Shown piece after piece: positions 15,918-23,929 of a DNA stretch of 34,905 bases (position 1 is the first letter of the stretch; each line of letters begins with the position of its first letter). The translations under genes were made by a program, and so were the position numbers. Origin of the DNA: Mucilaginibacter sp. (GTDB taxonomy: Bacteria; Bacteroidota; Bacteroidia; Sphingobacteriales; Sphingobacteriaceae); NCBI RefSeq assembly GCF_028288225.1, contig NZ_JAQBOC010000012.1, positions 1 through 34,905 of the forward strand, in the 5' to 3' direction. Below the pieces are notes generated by a model, which saw nothing but the letters and a program-made list of their open reading frames with translations, did no database searches and was not told the origin of the DNA.

Positions 15918-18395
15918 TTAAACAGTCTTCAATTCCTTATTTCTCCTGGAAATTGATAGTAAAAAACCGATGATCATGATAATAGTTCCTGACCAAAGGA
16001 AATTGATATAAGGAAAATCAAGAGCGCGCATCACTATCCATGGCCTTTTGTTTTGCGGCTGCTGGTAAACAATTATCTCCACTTTGTTTTTATCAGGAAG
16101 GATCTTTGACAGGCGCAGTTTTAAACCTGCGTCTTCAACCTTGCGGGCAAAGTCAAGCACTGTTTTATTCTTTATCATGTAAACCGGCTCAGCTTCATAG
16201 GTTTTATTGTGCGACACAACTTCAAGCTTTGCCCCAATGGCCACATCATCACCGGTAAGCGGGATATTTTGTACCTGAACTTCCTTATTTAATGCTTTTA
16301 ATATGATATATCCATCTTTGTATGGGATAGTATCGCCAACAGCAATTTCATGCGGAATTGGCTCATCATAGTTTTTATCATCATTTTCTTCCCCATGTGC
16401 TGCACCATCACTTGAAACAGGTTTCTCGCTAACGGGAGGTAAAGCTGTTATGTGCGTATACAGATCATGAAACAGATAATGTTTTGTATCTGGCGATGGT
16501 GTTAGCCCCATTTGCGGATTGATCTGCACATTGGGCCTTAATATAAACTCCTCTGCTATTTTACCCGCGGCATCATAACGTTTATAATTTACCTTGTAAT
16601 AATGATTAGGTTCTGCTGTTGAATCGCCTAAATAAGTTACAGTATATGGCCCCATTTTAATAGGCTCATTTTTGTAGATCATCACATTTTCCTTAGCATC
16701 GCCACCCACTTTGGAGTCAGCAGCTGCCTGATCAAATCCTTTTATGTTAATAAACCCCGATTCATTTTTAGAAACAACTTTTCTTGTGCCAGCAGCTATA
16801 ATAGCCCCTATCAGCATCAAAGCAAAACCTATATGTGCTACTGCAGATCCGGCAAGCTTAAATTTGCCCTTCAACGCATCGGCCAATACTTTTGCATTTG
16901 CCAAAACAGAATAGATTGAACCCAACATCACCAGCATAAATACAAAGTGTAATTTGTATAAACCGCTTGCATAAGCCACAAGGGCTGTGATCAGCGCTGC
17001 AAAAACCAGGTATAGCAATGTGGTAATAAAAAACCTTGTAACATCGGTTTTCTTATACTTTAAAAACTGAGTAAAACCTGTTAATATGGCAATAACCATT
17101 GCAAACGAAGCCTGTATAACGTTATAGTGCCCTACCAAGTCGGTTGGGGGGGCTATCTTTGTACCAAACATGGCATTCCATACAGGGATAGACGTTACCA
17201 ATACCAGGTGAAAGCAGGATAAACCAAGGAAAACAGCTCCTACAAACATCCAGAACTCACGGGAATAGGTTTCTTCATCTTTTTTGGTGATAGGCATTTC
17301 TTTCCATCTGGACACCAAAAGCCATATTGAAAGCGCCAGGAACACTAAAATAAAAGAAACCAGCTGCCAAAACATCCCCAGGTCAGTAAATGAGTGTACA
17401 GATGTATCGCCAAGGATCCCGCTTCTTGCAAGGAATGAAGAATACAAAACCATGATAAAGCTTAAAAGGATCAGCAAAGTAGCAGTGAAATAAGAGTGTC
17501 CCGTATTTTTAAATACGATCATCACATGCAGGCCTCCTAATAGGGTTAACCACGGGAAGATTGATGCATTTTCAACTGCATCCCATGCCCAAAAGCCACC
17601 GAAATTAAGTGATTCATAAGCCCATAATGAACCCATTATTACACCAATGCCTAATATCATGGCGGCAAAAAGAGCGTATGAAATTGCGGGCGCTATCCAT
17701 TCCTTATAGCGCTTTTGCCATAAGCCGGCAATTGCATAAGCAAATGGAACCACTACCGATGCCAAACCCAAAAACAAAGTTGGCGGATGGATTACCATCC
17801 AGTAGTTCTGCAGCAAAGGGTTCATTCCCTGTCCGTCTTTTATAAACGACAGGTAATCTGGTCGTGAAAAAATTGGGCCTTCAACAGCATTTCTTAGTAA
17901 CAGGAATGGAGAGCTGCCTATTCTTGCACCAAAAAACTCGATACCTAATATCATAGATGCAAGGAAAAGCTGGGAGAAAGATACAACAGTCATTACCGGT
18001 CTTTCCCATGATTTAGCCCGCCAGATAAGTATATTACCTAAAACAGCCTGCCAAAACGTCCATAGCAAAAAGCCACCTTCCTGCCCGTTCCAAAAACCCG
18101 AAACTATGTAGTAAACAGGCAATGAACGCGAGGTATAGGCCCAGGCATAATGATATTCAAAATAGTGGTTGTAAATAACATAAAAAAGCACTACGCCAAC
18201 CCCTAAAATGGAAAGCGAATTGGCATAAAATGAAATGCGGGCCATACGCAGCCATGAGCTATCCAGCTTGTTGGTACTGGTGGTAGCAAAGTAATAGCTT
18301 ATGGTTGATAGTAATGCCGCGCCGAATGATAGAATAACAAATACCTGGCCTAAATGACCAGGTAAAAGGTGTTCGCCTTTAAAAGCTGTATCCAT
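15918..18395 (-). CDS. ccmF: cytochrome c heme lyase subunit CcmF
   Basis: This 825-residue polytopic protein carries the CcmF/CcsA heme-handling signature GGFWAWDAVENASIFPW (WWD type) near residue 250. It also has the earlier GFWNGQEGGFLLWTFW segment and HPPTLFLGLASV with a putative axial histidine, plus about 14 membrane segments. Residues from about 540 to 790 form a large extracytoplasmic domain, making it longer than E. coli CcmF (about 650). It receives heme from CcmE and attaches it to apocytochrome c outside the inner membrane. It sits 9 bases after ccmE. Confidence 0.94.
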   Translation of the reverse strand: MDTAFKGEHLLPGHLGQVFVILSFGAALLSTISYYFATTSTNKLDSSWLRMARISFYANSLSILGVGVVLFYVIYNHYFEYHYAWAYTSRSLPVYYIVSGFWNGQEGGFLLWTFWQAVLGNILIWRAKSWERPVMTVVSFSQLFLASMILGIEFFGARIGSSPFLLLRNAVEGPIFSRPDYLSFIKDGQGMNPLLQNYWMVIHPPTLFLGLASVVVPFAYAIAGLWQKRYKEWIAPAISYALFAAMILGIGVIMGSLWAYESLNFGGFWAWDAVENASIFPWLTLLGGLHVMIVFKNTGHSYFTATLLILLSFIMVLYSSFLARSGILGDTSVHSFTDLGMFWQLVSFILVFLALSIWLLVSRWKEMPITKKDEETYSREFWMFVGAVFLGLSCFHLVLVTSIPVWNAMFGTKIAPPTDLVGHYNVIQASFAMVIAILTGFTQFLKYKKTDVTRFFITTLLYLVFAALITALVAYASGLYKLHFVFMLVMLGSIYSVLANAKVLADALKGKFKLAGSAVAHIGFALMLIGAIIAAGTRKVVSKNESGFINIKGFDQAAADSKVGGDAKENVMIYKNEPIKMGPYTVTYLGDSTAEPNHYYKVNYKRYDAAGKIAEEFILRPNVQINPQMGLTPSPDTKHYLFHDLYTHITALPPVSEKPVSSDGAAHGEENDDKNYDEPIPHEIAVGDTIPYKDGYIILKALNKEVQVQNIPLTGDDVAIGAKLEVVSHNKTYEAEPVYMIKNKTVLDFARKVEDAGLKLRLSKILPDKNKVEIIVYQQPQNKRPWIVMRALDFPYINFLWSGTIIMIIGFLLSISRRNKELKTV

Positions 18396-18404
18396 TAAAT
18401 GATT

Positions 18405-18815
18405 TTATATTTCGGCCGTTTTAGCTTTGGCCTCTGTAACTTCTATTTTATCCTGTGTGTACTTTGACGGGCATTTCGTCAGGATAGTTGATGCATGAAA
18501 TTCTTTGCCCGTCATGCGGCCTGTAAGTACAATTTGTTCCGATTTTTCAAAGTCCTGCGGCTTTGTACCGGTATATATTACCTTACATTCTTCACCTTTG
18601 TTGTCTTTCACAAAAAAGGTGAAGTAATTGGCATCCTTGGTAGCATCGTAATGCAGTTCTTTACTTTTATCTAAATGGCCAACTATGTGCAATTCGTCTG
18701 TTGTCTTTTTAGCATCGCTAAAAGAGCCATAAGTACTTGAGCTGGAGTATGTAGTAATGATAATTGCTATCGCGATAGCAATTACCATCAAACCAAATAT
18801 TGAACTTTTTTTCAT
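18405..18815 (-). CDS. ccmE: heme chaperone CcmE, CxxxY variant
   Basis: This 136-residue protein has an N-terminal membrane anchor (residues 5-22, coded partly by a 24-bp palindrome) and an OB-fold beta domain. The usual heme-binding motif, LAKHDxxY in E. coli with the histidine that bonds covalently to heme, reads ILTKCPSKY here. Cysteine 115 therefore replaces histidine, and tyrosine 119 is kept. This CxxxY form is known from archaeal and some deltaproteobacterial maturation systems (often called System I*). A perfect -7 box, TATTTTTG (18845-18852), lies 29 bases before the ATG. The gene precedes ccmF. Confidence 0.9.
   Translation of the reverse strand: MKKSSIFGLMVIAIAIAIIITTYSSSSTYGSFSDAKKTTDELHIVGHLDKSKELHYDATKDANYFTFFVKDNKGEECKVIYTGTKPQDFEKSEQIVLTGRMTGKEFHASTILTKCPSKYTQDKIEVTEAKAKTAEI
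18761..18784. repeat. 24-bp perfect palindrome inside ccmE
   Basis: A perfect palindrome centred on TATCGCGATA lies in the 5' coding part of ccmE. It encodes alternating Ile/Ala residues of the membrane anchor, so the symmetry may come from an (ATC GCG)-like codon pattern. At 24 bases it is long for chance and could form a hairpin near the start of the message. Confidence 0.7.
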
Positions 18816-18844
18816 TAACGGTTTATTTCCTGTATTTCGAATTA

Positions 18845-18852
18845 CAAAAATA
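18845..18852 (-). promoter_or_regulatory. -7 box for ccmE-ccmF
   Basis: On the minus strand this reads TATTTTTG, matching TAnnTTTG. It gives a leader of roughly 20-25 bases before ccmE. A TTG -33 element at the expected spacing was not found. Confidence 0.45.
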
Positions 18853-18910
18853 CAAAACGTTAATGTAATAATGTTTATTACAAGAGATTAATGCTATTTA
18901 GAATCATTCT

Positions 18911-19048
18911 TGATTTCGAAATTCGGATGTTCGATGTCGGATTTGTTTGAATTTAAGCTATTCCCCTCACAAAAAAAGTCCTCCACTAAAATTGATGAGG
19001 ACTTTAAATTTTTTAATTCCGAAATCAAACATCCGAAATCCGAAATAT
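18911..19048. terminator. gdhA terminator inside a TCGGA-type inverted repeat
   Basis: A 9-bp stem pairs 18975-18983 with 18997-19005 (AAAGTCCTC/GAGGACTTT), with an A-run on one side and a T-run on the other, so it can end transcription in either direction. It follows gdhA on the minus strand. It is bracketed by imperfect inverted repeats with TTCGGATGTTCGA- and ATCCGAAATCCGAAAT-like arms, related to the repeat elements at 33789-33901 and 34683-34767. The 18816-19050 gap has no gene. Confidence 0.7.
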
Positions 19049-19050
19049 AT

Positions 19051-20487
19051 TTATGGCCAAATACCCAAGTTTTGGTATGATACGGCTATTTTATTGATAG
19101 CGCCTACCATAGCTGCACTGCGCAGGGTATCAATTTTAGGGTGGTTTTTATAAGTTTCTCTTATCTCGTGATATGAACGGATCATGGTATCTTCCAAACC
19201 CGAGTTTACTAATTCCAGCTCTGAAGCTCCTTTTATAATGGTTGAGCGCTGCATTGTTGTTAAAGCAACCCCTGTTATGCCTTCAACCATGTTTACCAGG
19301 TTAAGATTTGAGTTTTCTTCAAAACGCCTGTTCATACGGCCAAAAGCTACATGCGACAGGTTTTTAAGCCACTCAAAGTATGATACGGTTACACCACCAG
19401 CGTTGGCATACATGTCAGGGATGATCATACCACCATTACTGTAAAAAATAGCTTCTGCCTCGGGTGAGGTTGGGCCGTTTGCACCTTCGGCAATTATTTT
19501 TGCCTTTATGTTTTTAACATTAGCAAGAGTGATCTGGCTTTCTAAAGCCGCCGGAACCAAAATATCGCAGGGCTGTTCAAGGCCTTCCATTGAGTTTTTG
19601 AATTCCTGTTTTGCACCTGCATAGCCTAAGATAGAGCCGGTTGCTTTGCGGTGTTGAAACACAGCATCAACATCCAGTCCGTCGGCATTATAAATAGCAC
19701 CTTCAAACTCGCACAAACCAACAACAAGGGCACCAAACTCTGCCAAAAACTTAGCTGAATGATAGCCCACATTACCTAATCCCTGTACAATTACCTTTTT
19801 ACCTGAAATTCCCGGCAACAGGCCTATTTTTTGCATATCCTCGCCAACGCTTACGCACTCGCGGATAGCAATGGCAACTCCCCTTCCGGTTGCTTCTTTA
19901 CGGCCGGCAATACCGTGTAATGCAATTGGCTTACCGGTAACAGCGCCCATTGCATCCAGCTGACCGGGGTTCATGGTTGCATAAGTGTCAGCTATCCAGC
20001 TCATTTCGCGCTCGCCAGATCCATAGTCAGGTGCAGGTACGTCAATGCTGGGGCCTATAAAATTTTTCTTGATTAGCTCAACAGTATAGCGGCGGGTAAT
20101 ATTTTCAAGTTCGGTTAAGCTGTAATTTTTAGGATTGATCTTTATACCGCCTTTAGCACCGCCAAAGGGAACATTTACAATCGCGCATTTATAGGTCATT
20201 AGCGCTGCAAGTGCCATCACCTCATCCTCATTAACCATTTCGCTGTAACGGATCCCGCCTTTTGTTGGCGACTGGTGCTGCGAGTGTTCAACGCGCCATG
20301 CATCTATCACTTCAAATCCATTATCCCTGCGGATAGGAAAACGGAAACGGTAAACACTGTTGCATGATTTTATCTGGTCTAACAAACCAGCATCGTGGTG
20401 GGTAAATTGGGCTGCATAATCAAAGTTTTTACATACGTCACCAAAAAAGTGGGTATCCTGATCAGCGGCCGGGTTAGTAGTAGCCAT
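19051..20487 (-). CDS. gdhA: Glu/Leu/Phe/Val dehydrogenase (glutamate dehydrogenase)
   Basis: This 478-residue enzyme has the dehydrogenase N-domain with PTKGGIRYSEMVNEDEV near residue 75, the catalytic-lysine region MTYKCAIVNVPFGGAKGGI near 100 and DVPAPDYGSGEREMSW near 150. The C-terminal NAD(P) domain has VQGLGNVGYHSA near 225. It interconverts glutamate and 2-oxoglutarate plus ammonia in the cytoplasm. At about 478 residues it is somewhat longer than typical 420-450-residue hexameric forms but fits the Bacteroidota branch. It has its own probable promoter (TTTG, about 21 bases, CAAATTTG near 20531-20538) and a terminator. It interrupts the ccm genes and has no evident link to heme. Confidence 0.93.
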   Translation of the reverse strand: MATTNPAADQDTHFFGDVCKNFDYAAQFTHHDAGLLDQIKSCNSVYRFRFPIRRDNGFEVIDAWRVEHSQHQSPTKGGIRYSEMVNEDEVMALAALMTYKCAIVNVPFGGAKGGIKINPKNYSLTELENITRRYTVELIKKNFIGPSIDVPAPDYGSGEREMSWIADTYATMNPGQLDAMGAVTGKPIALHGIAGRKEATGRGVAIAIRECVSVGEDMQKIGLLPGISGKKVIVQGLGNVGYHSAKFLAEFGALVVGLCEFEGAIYNADGLDVDAVFQHRKATGSILGYAGAKQEFKNSMEGLEQPCDILVPAALESQITLANVKNIKAKIIAEGANGPTSPEAEAIFYSNGGMIIPDMYANAGGVTVSYFEWLKNLSHVAFGRMNRRFEENSNLNLVNMVEGITGVALTTMQRSTIIKGASELELVNSGLEDTMIRSYHEIRETYKNHPKIDTLRSAAMVGAINKIAVSYQNLGIWP

Positions 20488-20530
20488 AAATTTTATTTGA
20501 TAATTATTAAATCGTTAAAAAAGTGCACAA

Positions 20531-20564
20531 ATTTGATACATTTTTTATCAATATCGCAAATTTA
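20531..20564 (-). promoter_or_regulatory. candidate gdhA promoter
   Basis: On the minus strand a TTTG near 20560 is followed after about 21 bases by CAAATTTG (about 20531-20538), one base off the TAnnTTTG consensus and with near-ideal spacing. Coordinates are approximate. It lies about 44 bases before the gdhA start. Confidence 0.4.
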
Positions 20565-20640
20565 TTATCGTCGGTTTAGGCCGGCATCTATAATATTACA
20601 TTAAAATGCAACTTTAAACGGAATAGGCCAATTTTTTAAA

Positions 20641-20850
20641 CTACTTTTCTTTTTCTATTTTTTTTAATCTCCTGTCAATAGAGAATAAATAAATGGCCAA
20701 ACCCAAAAAAATCAGCACAATTGTAACAATCACCACATATATTTTGCCCGAGCTTCTCATAGCATCAGCCATTTCAACGCCTTGTGTTTGTTGTGCAAAT
20801 GCACCAATATAGCCTAACAGCAAAAATGCTAAAACCAATATTTTCTTCAT
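20641..20850 (-). CDS. ccmD: CcmD-like small membrane protein
   Basis: This 69-residue protein has a signal-like hydrophobic N-terminus (residues 3-19, ending AFAQ), a short extracytoplasmic segment, one membrane helix near 38-56 and a basic cytoplasmic tail (DRRLKKIEKEK). This is the layout of Bacteroidota CcmD-family proteins. CcmD helps release holo-CcmE from CcmABC. It starts 1 base after the ccmC stop, so the two are co-translated. Confidence 0.85.
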   Translation of the reverse strand: MKKILVLAFLLLGYIGAFAQQTQGVEMADAMRSSGKIYVVIVTIVLIFLGLAIYLFSIDRRLKKIEKEK

Positions 20851-20851
20851 G

Positions 20852-21526
20852 TTAACTTATTTCGTTCTTTTTGTATTCAATTAAACGGATCCGATAGCGG
20901 AGAGATGCTATCCAGATAGCTATTAAACTCCAGGCAATAAAGGCAGGATATAATACTACACGCATACGGTTGTCCATATCAAGCTTGCCAAATGCGGGGT
21001 TACCGCCGTTGCCCGGGTGTAAGGAGTCTGTCATACGCGGCAATACCATTATCAGCACAACCATTATGGGGAATGCGAAAATATTATATATGGCAGATAT
21101 CTTTGCCCGTTTTTGCTCCTCATCAATTGAGTTCCGCAATACAGCATAGGCGCAGTACAATAAAAATGCTATGGCCGCACTGTTTTGCTTTGGATCATTG
21201 CTCCAGAATGAACCCCAGGTATATTGAGCCCATATCATACCTGTTACAAGCCCCAAAACATAAAAAAAAGTGCCGGTATTAACACATTCAACAGCAATCA
21301 GATCATATTCTTCCTTGCCTGTGTTCAAATAACGGATACTGTATATAACCGATATGGTAAAAACGGTGAACATGGCTATCCACATGGGTACATGGAAATA
21401 AGTGTTCCGGATAGTTTCGTGCATAATGGGCAACCTTGGCACACCCATTAAAAAGCCTGCAATTAAGGTGTAAAGAATGATCAATACTGCCAATACTTTC
21501 CACCAGGTCTGATATATAAATTTCAT
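20852..21526 (-). CDS. ccmC: heme-handling membrane protein CcmC
   Basis: This 224-residue protein has six membrane segments and the tryptophan-rich motif region WAQYTWGSFWSNDPKQ near residue 105, the CcmC counterpart of the WWD motif. Flanking histidines include HETIRNTYFHVP (near 36-46), where the axial ligand is expected. CcmC loads heme onto CcmE at the outer face of the inner membrane. The motif has S-N where proteobacterial CcmC reads V-W, so it is a divergent form. A -7 box TACCTTTG (21541-21548) lies 14 bases before the ATG. It heads a ccmC-ccmD pair. Confidence 0.92.
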   Translation of the reverse strand: MKFIYQTWWKVLAVLIILYTLIAGFLMGVPRLPIMHETIRNTYFHVPMWIAMFTVFTISVIYSIRYLNTGKEEYDLIAVECVNTGTFFYVLGLVTGMIWAQYTWGSFWSNDPKQNSAAIAFLLYCAYAVLRNSIDEEQKRAKISAIYNIFAFPIMVVLIMVLPRMTDSLHPGNGGNPAFGKLDMDNRMRVVLYPAFIAWSLIAIWIASLRYRIRLIEYKKNEIS

Positions 21527-21540
21527 ATTATTTATGCGGG

Positions 21541-21548
21541 CAAAGGTA
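21541..21548 (-). promoter_or_regulatory. -7 box for ccmC-ccmD
   Basis: The minus strand reads TACCTTTG, matching TAnnTTTG, 14 bases before the ccmC ATG. The leader would be under about 12 bases. A repeat unit begins immediately upstream of the box. Confidence 0.5.
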
Positions 21549-21556
21549 GTGTTTTT

Positions 21557-21696
21557 TGGTTGATTGGGTTGATTAAGTTAGATTGAGTTGATTAAGTTTT
21601 TTTGTAATAGATTCAGCCTTGCGAGGTTTTAAAACTGCGAATGGCTTTTCGGTTCATCTTTTAAACCTAATCAACTCAATCTAACTTAATCAACTT
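21557..21696. repeat. two inverted copies of the TTGATTGGGTTGATTAAG repeat
   Basis: Copy 2 (21557-21598) and copy 3 (21664-21696, opposite orientation) share about 26 bases exactly and so form a large inverted repeat with a roughly 65-base middle. They fill the gap between the minus-strand gene at 21711 and the ccmC promoter. The pair could act as a terminator for the first and an insulator for the second, or be remnants of a small mobile element. The same unit occurs at 1302-1343. Confidence 0.75.
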
Positions 21697-21710
21697 ACTT
21701 AACTTCCCCA

Positions 21711-22901
21711 TCACTTCACATCCGGCACATAATCAACCGGCAGCAGATTTGAAAGCCTTGATTTTGCCCATGCCCCTTCAAGCAGCGGCGGCTGGCTAAC
21801 AATAATGCCATTCATATCAAACAAAGCAAAATTGGGTTCAAATAATGTAAGAATGCTGGTTTCATAGTTTGGCATATCCAAAGGGCGGTACAAGTCTTTA
21901 TTATATACTTCATCCCTTTTTTTGGTATACACAACATACAGGTAATTAGGAAAATGTATAGCATAGATCCCCTGTTGGTCAGTACTGCTTAATACCTCAT
22001 ATGGTAAAACCGGGATCTTGTTTATTGTTTCTTTATAATATTTTGAAAGCGTGGCCAGGCTATTCCAATAGTTTAAGGAATCACCCATTCTCATGTCGTA
22101 AAACATTTTAGCTTTCCGTTTTATTACATCTTCGGGTGGTCTGTTGGGGTTTAGCTGACGGTTTAAATGATACATAACAAAACCATCTTCATTTAATTTA
22201 TTAGTATATAACGACCGGAAAAAATGCATGGCAGAGCCATAGTAGGCTTCCTCCCGTTTTGCGTGCCATTTCTTTTTTTGCGCTGCATTGCCCGGCAATT
22301 CCTCAAACAGCCGTTCACCGCCGTAAGCAACAATATTTGACAACCTATCTTCTATAAAATCTTTAAGCAAAAATTTCACCCTGTAACCCAGCGCTTTATT
22401 TTCAACCACTAAAAATTCATCGGCGTTTGCTTCAAGGGTTTGTTTTGTACGATTGAATTGCAGGTTAAGCACATGCGGGTTTACAACTACGCAATTTTTC
22501 GCATTTTCATCAACACCTATAAAACTCTTCCTGAATGCTTCATAGTTTTTTTTCCAGTCGGCGGCTGATATTATCGTCACTTCCTTGAGCATCAACGGCT
22601 TTGGGGCTAACTGGATATCAATTTTTAAAGGTTCGCGGCCTACAAGTATGCTTTTTGAATAATCTTCATACCCTAATATGGTAACTGTTAAGGTGTATTG
22701 ACCGGGCCTGATGCCGTTAAGGGTATATTTGCCGTCTTCGAAAGTTGCCGAACCAACAGATGAATTACTTAAAAATACACTTGCCCTTGGCAATGGGCTT
22801 TTTGTTTCAGCATTGGTTACAACCCCGGTAATAATTCCGCTTTGGGCAAAGGTTATTATCGGAAACAGCAGACAAAGCAGGATGAACCAGGGGAATCGCA
22901 T
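21711..22901 (-). CDS. carboxypeptidase-regulatory-domain surface protein
   Basis: This 396-residue protein has a signal peptide (residues 1-19, ending TFAQ). A CarboxypepD_reg-like beta-sandwich follows at about 21-105 (ITGVVTNAETKSPLPRASVF, then GKYTLNGIRPGQYTLTVTILGY). The remaining roughly 290 residues match no domain I can name; they are rich in aromatic and charged residues and are probably extracytoplasmic. Such fusions are common envelope proteins in Bacteroidota. It separates ccmB from ccmC. TAATATTG, one base off a -7 box, lies 4 bases before the ATG (22906-22913). Function unknown. Confidence 0.75.
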   Translation of the reverse strand: MRFPWFILLCLLFPIITFAQSGIITGVVTNAETKSPLPRASVFLSNSSVGSATFEDGKYTLNGIRPGQYTLTVTILGYEDYSKSILVGREPLKIDIQLAPKPLMLKEVTIISAADWKKNYEAFRKSFIGVDENAKNCVVVNPHVLNLQFNRTKQTLEANADEFLVVENKALGYRVKFLLKDFIEDRLSNIVAYGGERLFEELPGNAAQKKKWHAKREEAYYGSAMHFFRSLYTNKLNEDGFVMYHLNRQLNPNRPPEDVIKRKAKMFYDMRMGDSLNYWNSLATLSKYYKETINKIPVLPYEVLSSTDQQGIYAIHFPNYLYVVYTKKRDEVYNKDLYRPLDMPNYETSILTLFEPNFALFDMNGIIVSQPPLLEGAWAKSRLSNLLPVDYVPDVK

Positions 22902-22966
22902 CGGTCAATATTACAATTAATTTTGAAGATGCTAAAAAACGAATTTATTATGAACTAAGGATGAAA

Positions 22967-23075
22967 AAAAAGTCGGAAAGACCGAAAAGTCAGGAAAGTC
23001 TGGAAGTATTAAAAGTTCTGACTTAAAGCGTAATAACTTCTTTACAAAACTAATTCCCCTTCTTTCGGAATTTAG
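22967..23075. repeat. divergent TCGGAAAG-type repeat
   Basis: The gap between ccmB and the next gene has AAGTCGGAAAGACCGAAAAG, AGTCAGGAAAGTC and, further on, CTTCTTTCGGAA. These resemble the GTCCGAAAGTC repeat elements at 33789-33901 and 34683-34767 but are less regular. No gene lies in 22902-23087. Confidence 0.4.
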
Positions 23076-23087
23076 CCGAAGCCTGTA

Positions 23088-23771
23088 TTAATCACGCCAC
23101 AGGAAGGGAAACAAAATAAGCGAGGTTGTAATTACAATTACATTAATAGCAAAAAGCACCCCAATATTGCCATAGCTTAAGCTTCTTTCAATGCCATCCA
23201 TAGCGCTTTTACTAAGTTTGATAAGCAATAAAATAACAGGAATAATAACCGGGAAGCTTAATATTGCCATCAGTGTACCGTTATTACCGGCTTTTGAAGC
23301 AATGGCCGATATCATTGTAAAAACAGTGGAAAAACTAATACTGCCCAGCAATACAGTTAAAAAATAATAGAGCGGATCGCCTATGGTATTGTTAAAAAAC
23401 ACCATATAAACCGGCAATGCCAAGGCACTGAGCAACGACATCAGTAAAATATTATAGATAGTTTTTGACAGGATAATTGCCTGCGGGCTTGCTATGGAGT
23501 AATAATATAGCAAACGGCTTTTACTCTCTTGCATAAAGCTTTTGGCAATGGCATTAACCGCGGCAAAAAGAATAATTATCCAGAATAAAACATTCCAAAC
23601 TATTGGGTAACCCTTATTGCCTGTAAAGCCGGGATTTAAGTTAAAGGCGATATAACAAATAAACACCGTTGAAACCACATACAACAGCACGCCATTGAAT
23701 GCGTATTTTGAACGCCATTCCAATACAATTTCCTTTTTTAAAAGATATATGGTTTGGTTGATGAGCTGCAT
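23088..23771 (-). CDS. ccmB: heme exporter-type permease CcmB
   Basis: This 227-residue protein has six hydrophobic segments and the CcmB pattern: an N-terminal LLKKEIVLEWRSKYAF coupling segment, SFMQESKSRLLYYYSIASPQAIILSKTIYN near residue 85, and a C-terminal helix run. CcmB is the permease of the CcmAB transporter that releases holo-CcmE, normally driven by the ATPase CcmA. No ccmA adjoins it. A perfect -7 box TATCTTTG (23776-23783) ends 4 bases before the ATG, so the message may be leaderless. Confidence 0.92.
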   Translation of the reverse strand: MQLINQTIYLLKKEIVLEWRSKYAFNGVLLYVVSTVFICYIAFNLNPGFTGNKGYPIVWNVLFWIIILFAAVNAIAKSFMQESKSRLLYYYSIASPQAIILSKTIYNILLMSLLSALALPVYMVFFNNTIGDPLYYFLTVLLGSISFSTVFTMISAIASKAGNNGTLMAILSFPVIIPVILLLIKLSKSAMDGIERSLSYGNIGVLFAINVIVITTSLILFPFLWRD

Positions 23772-23775
23772 GGGG

Positions 23776-23783
23776 CAAAGATA
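23776..23783 (-). promoter_or_regulatory. -7 box 4 bases before the ccmB ATG
   Basis: The minus strand reads TATCTTTG then CCCC then ATG. In Bacteroidota, transcription begins a few bases after this box, so the transcript would start at or next to the start codon. A further repeat unit (23791-23811) lies right upstream. Confidence 0.5.
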
Positions 23784-23790
23784 GTATTTT

Positions 23791-23811
23791 GGTTGATTGA
23801 GTTGATTGAGG
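23791..23811. repeat. TTGATTGGGTTGATTAAG-family repeat, short copy
   Basis: GGTTGATTGAGTTGATTGAG matches the first part of the units at 1302-1343 and 21557-21598. Like copy 2 it sits directly upstream of a -7 box of a minus-strand ccm gene. Confidence 0.6.
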
Positions 23812-23929
23812 ATTTGTTTATTAGTTCAATGGTTCATCAGGGCATTGGTTGATTTGGTAAAAAATTACAACCTTTACAATATTTATATATCGCTAATTCA
23901 GTAATTCACTAACTCACTAATTAATTACC

